Assembly: GCF_958979055.1 (NCBI RefSeq)
Contig: NC_084891.1
Location: 28,121,001 to 28,185,000 of the forward strand
Origin: Alnus glutinosa
Lineage: Eukaryota; Streptophyta; Magnoliopsida; Fagales; Betulaceae
Length of the DNA: 64,000 nt
Direction of reading: 5' to 3'
Below, piece after piece: positions 63,273-64,000 of this stretch. The first letter of the stretch is position 1; each line of letters opens with the position of its first letter. The translations under genes and the position numbers were made by a program. A model generated the notes under the pieces. It made no database searches. It had not been told where the DNA came from and saw only the letters and a program-made list of their open reading frames with translations.

Positions 63273-64000
63273 GTATGTGCTTTTCACTTGTATGTAGCAA
63301 AAGGAAAGTACTTAACTGTTTAGTACTTATTAATTCTTTGTTCATTTTCTTTCATCCACTTTATATCTAACAGAGACTTGTTTGGTGGATTCTCCTGCGT
63401 GCCTTGTCAATTTTGTAGTTATAAAGCCTTCCTAGCATAGTAGTATGGCTTACTAATGTATTCAAAGTGAATGTATCTGTCACTTTCATGGACGAAATAT
63501 TTGTAATAGTACAAAATGATATAGTTATTGTTTGCAAGTCTTCTTTATGTTTTGGGACATAATATTTTGCTAAGCTTCCTATGCAGCTGTTGGAAAAGGA
63601 TGTTAGAGGATGTACATTTTATTGTTAGGAGAAAAAATAATTTTTTTGGGGTGGTAGTGGGGGACCGGGGGGAGATGATGGGAAAGTTAATGATTGGGTT
63701 AATGCAATAGATTCTTATCAGGAAAATGCTTTCTTACACTTAAAAAATAAGATGATGTGGAGGCTTTATTGTCAATAAGAATGTTACAGACAGCCTCATT
63801 CTTCCATAGTGAAGGTACTTTTTGTATAAGTTGTTGGTATGTATAGCATTGCTCTATCCATTATATTCTGTTCTGGATTAAGATAAAGGGAGTTTATACT
63901 TTTGAGGTACTCTTAGCTGATACAAATCAACCCAAATAAGTTTGCTCGTTGGGAGTACCTTCGTTGACGAACATAGCTTTTGGGATTAAAGCACAATGTT
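63273..64000 (+). other. FREE1 intron, running off the window
   Basis: Begins with the GT donor after the FYVE domain exon. I could not find the next FREE1 exon in this stretch, so the intron is longer than 700 bp or the exon lies just outside. Confidence 0.6.

Overview
The window is plant nuclear DNA, most likely from a woody eudicot. It is AT-rich, its genes are intron-rich with GT/AG splice sites, and every recognisable protein is of plant type (ROP GTPase, ABCB13/14-type transporter, FREE1, BOI-like RING protein). The species cannot be fixed from the sequence. I rebuilt each gene by joining exons at splice sites and checking that the reading frame carries through. Seven genes are complete and two run off the ends of the window.

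Layout. 706-1929 (+): last exon of an ABCB transporter. 5186-6630: a short, old, non-autonomous LTR element. 8237-11314 (+): a 7-exon ROP/RAC GTPase of 197 aa. 12029-12720: transposon debris. 13799-21533: a very young LTR retroelement lying on the minus strand, with 570-bp LTRs, a perfect 5-bp target duplication and two large tandem arrays. 22148-31421 (+): VPS35, 22 exons, 790 aa, starting about 610 bp from that element. 33634-36264 (+): an RLCK-type protein kinase, 587 aa. 37393-39632 (-): a conserved Lys/Glu-rich plant protein, 305 aa. 41360-44103 (+): a prostaglandin E synthase 2-like protein, 328 aa. 46686-47687 (+): a BOI/SBP-type RING E3 ligase, 264 aa. 54505-57042 (-): an unrecognised 3-exon gene, 146 aa. 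59418 to the right edge (+): FREE1, 474 residues present, cut by the window end after its FYVE domain.

The spaces between genes are full of small transposons. Many could be delimited by terminal inverted repeats and target duplications: Mutator-type MITEs with 9-bp duplications (25595-26280, 29543-29687, 44408-44537, 50707-51257), hAT-type elements with 8-bp duplications (40360-40957, 53284-54258), a PIF/Harbinger-type MITE with a TAA duplication (51367-51867), and foldback elements at 17-443, about 31783-31935 and about 57256-57845. There is also a LINE remnant at about 48730-49105.

The genes do not form an operon or cluster. VPS35 (retromer), FREE1 (ESCRT and endosomal sorting) and the ROP GTPase all act in endomembrane traffic or polarity, but nothing in the sequence suggests that their closeness is functional. 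I did not find a clearly new biological system. The most unusual structures are the tandem arrays inside the young LTR element, its position in front of VPS35, the near-palindromic MITE families, and the unrecognised 146-aa gene.
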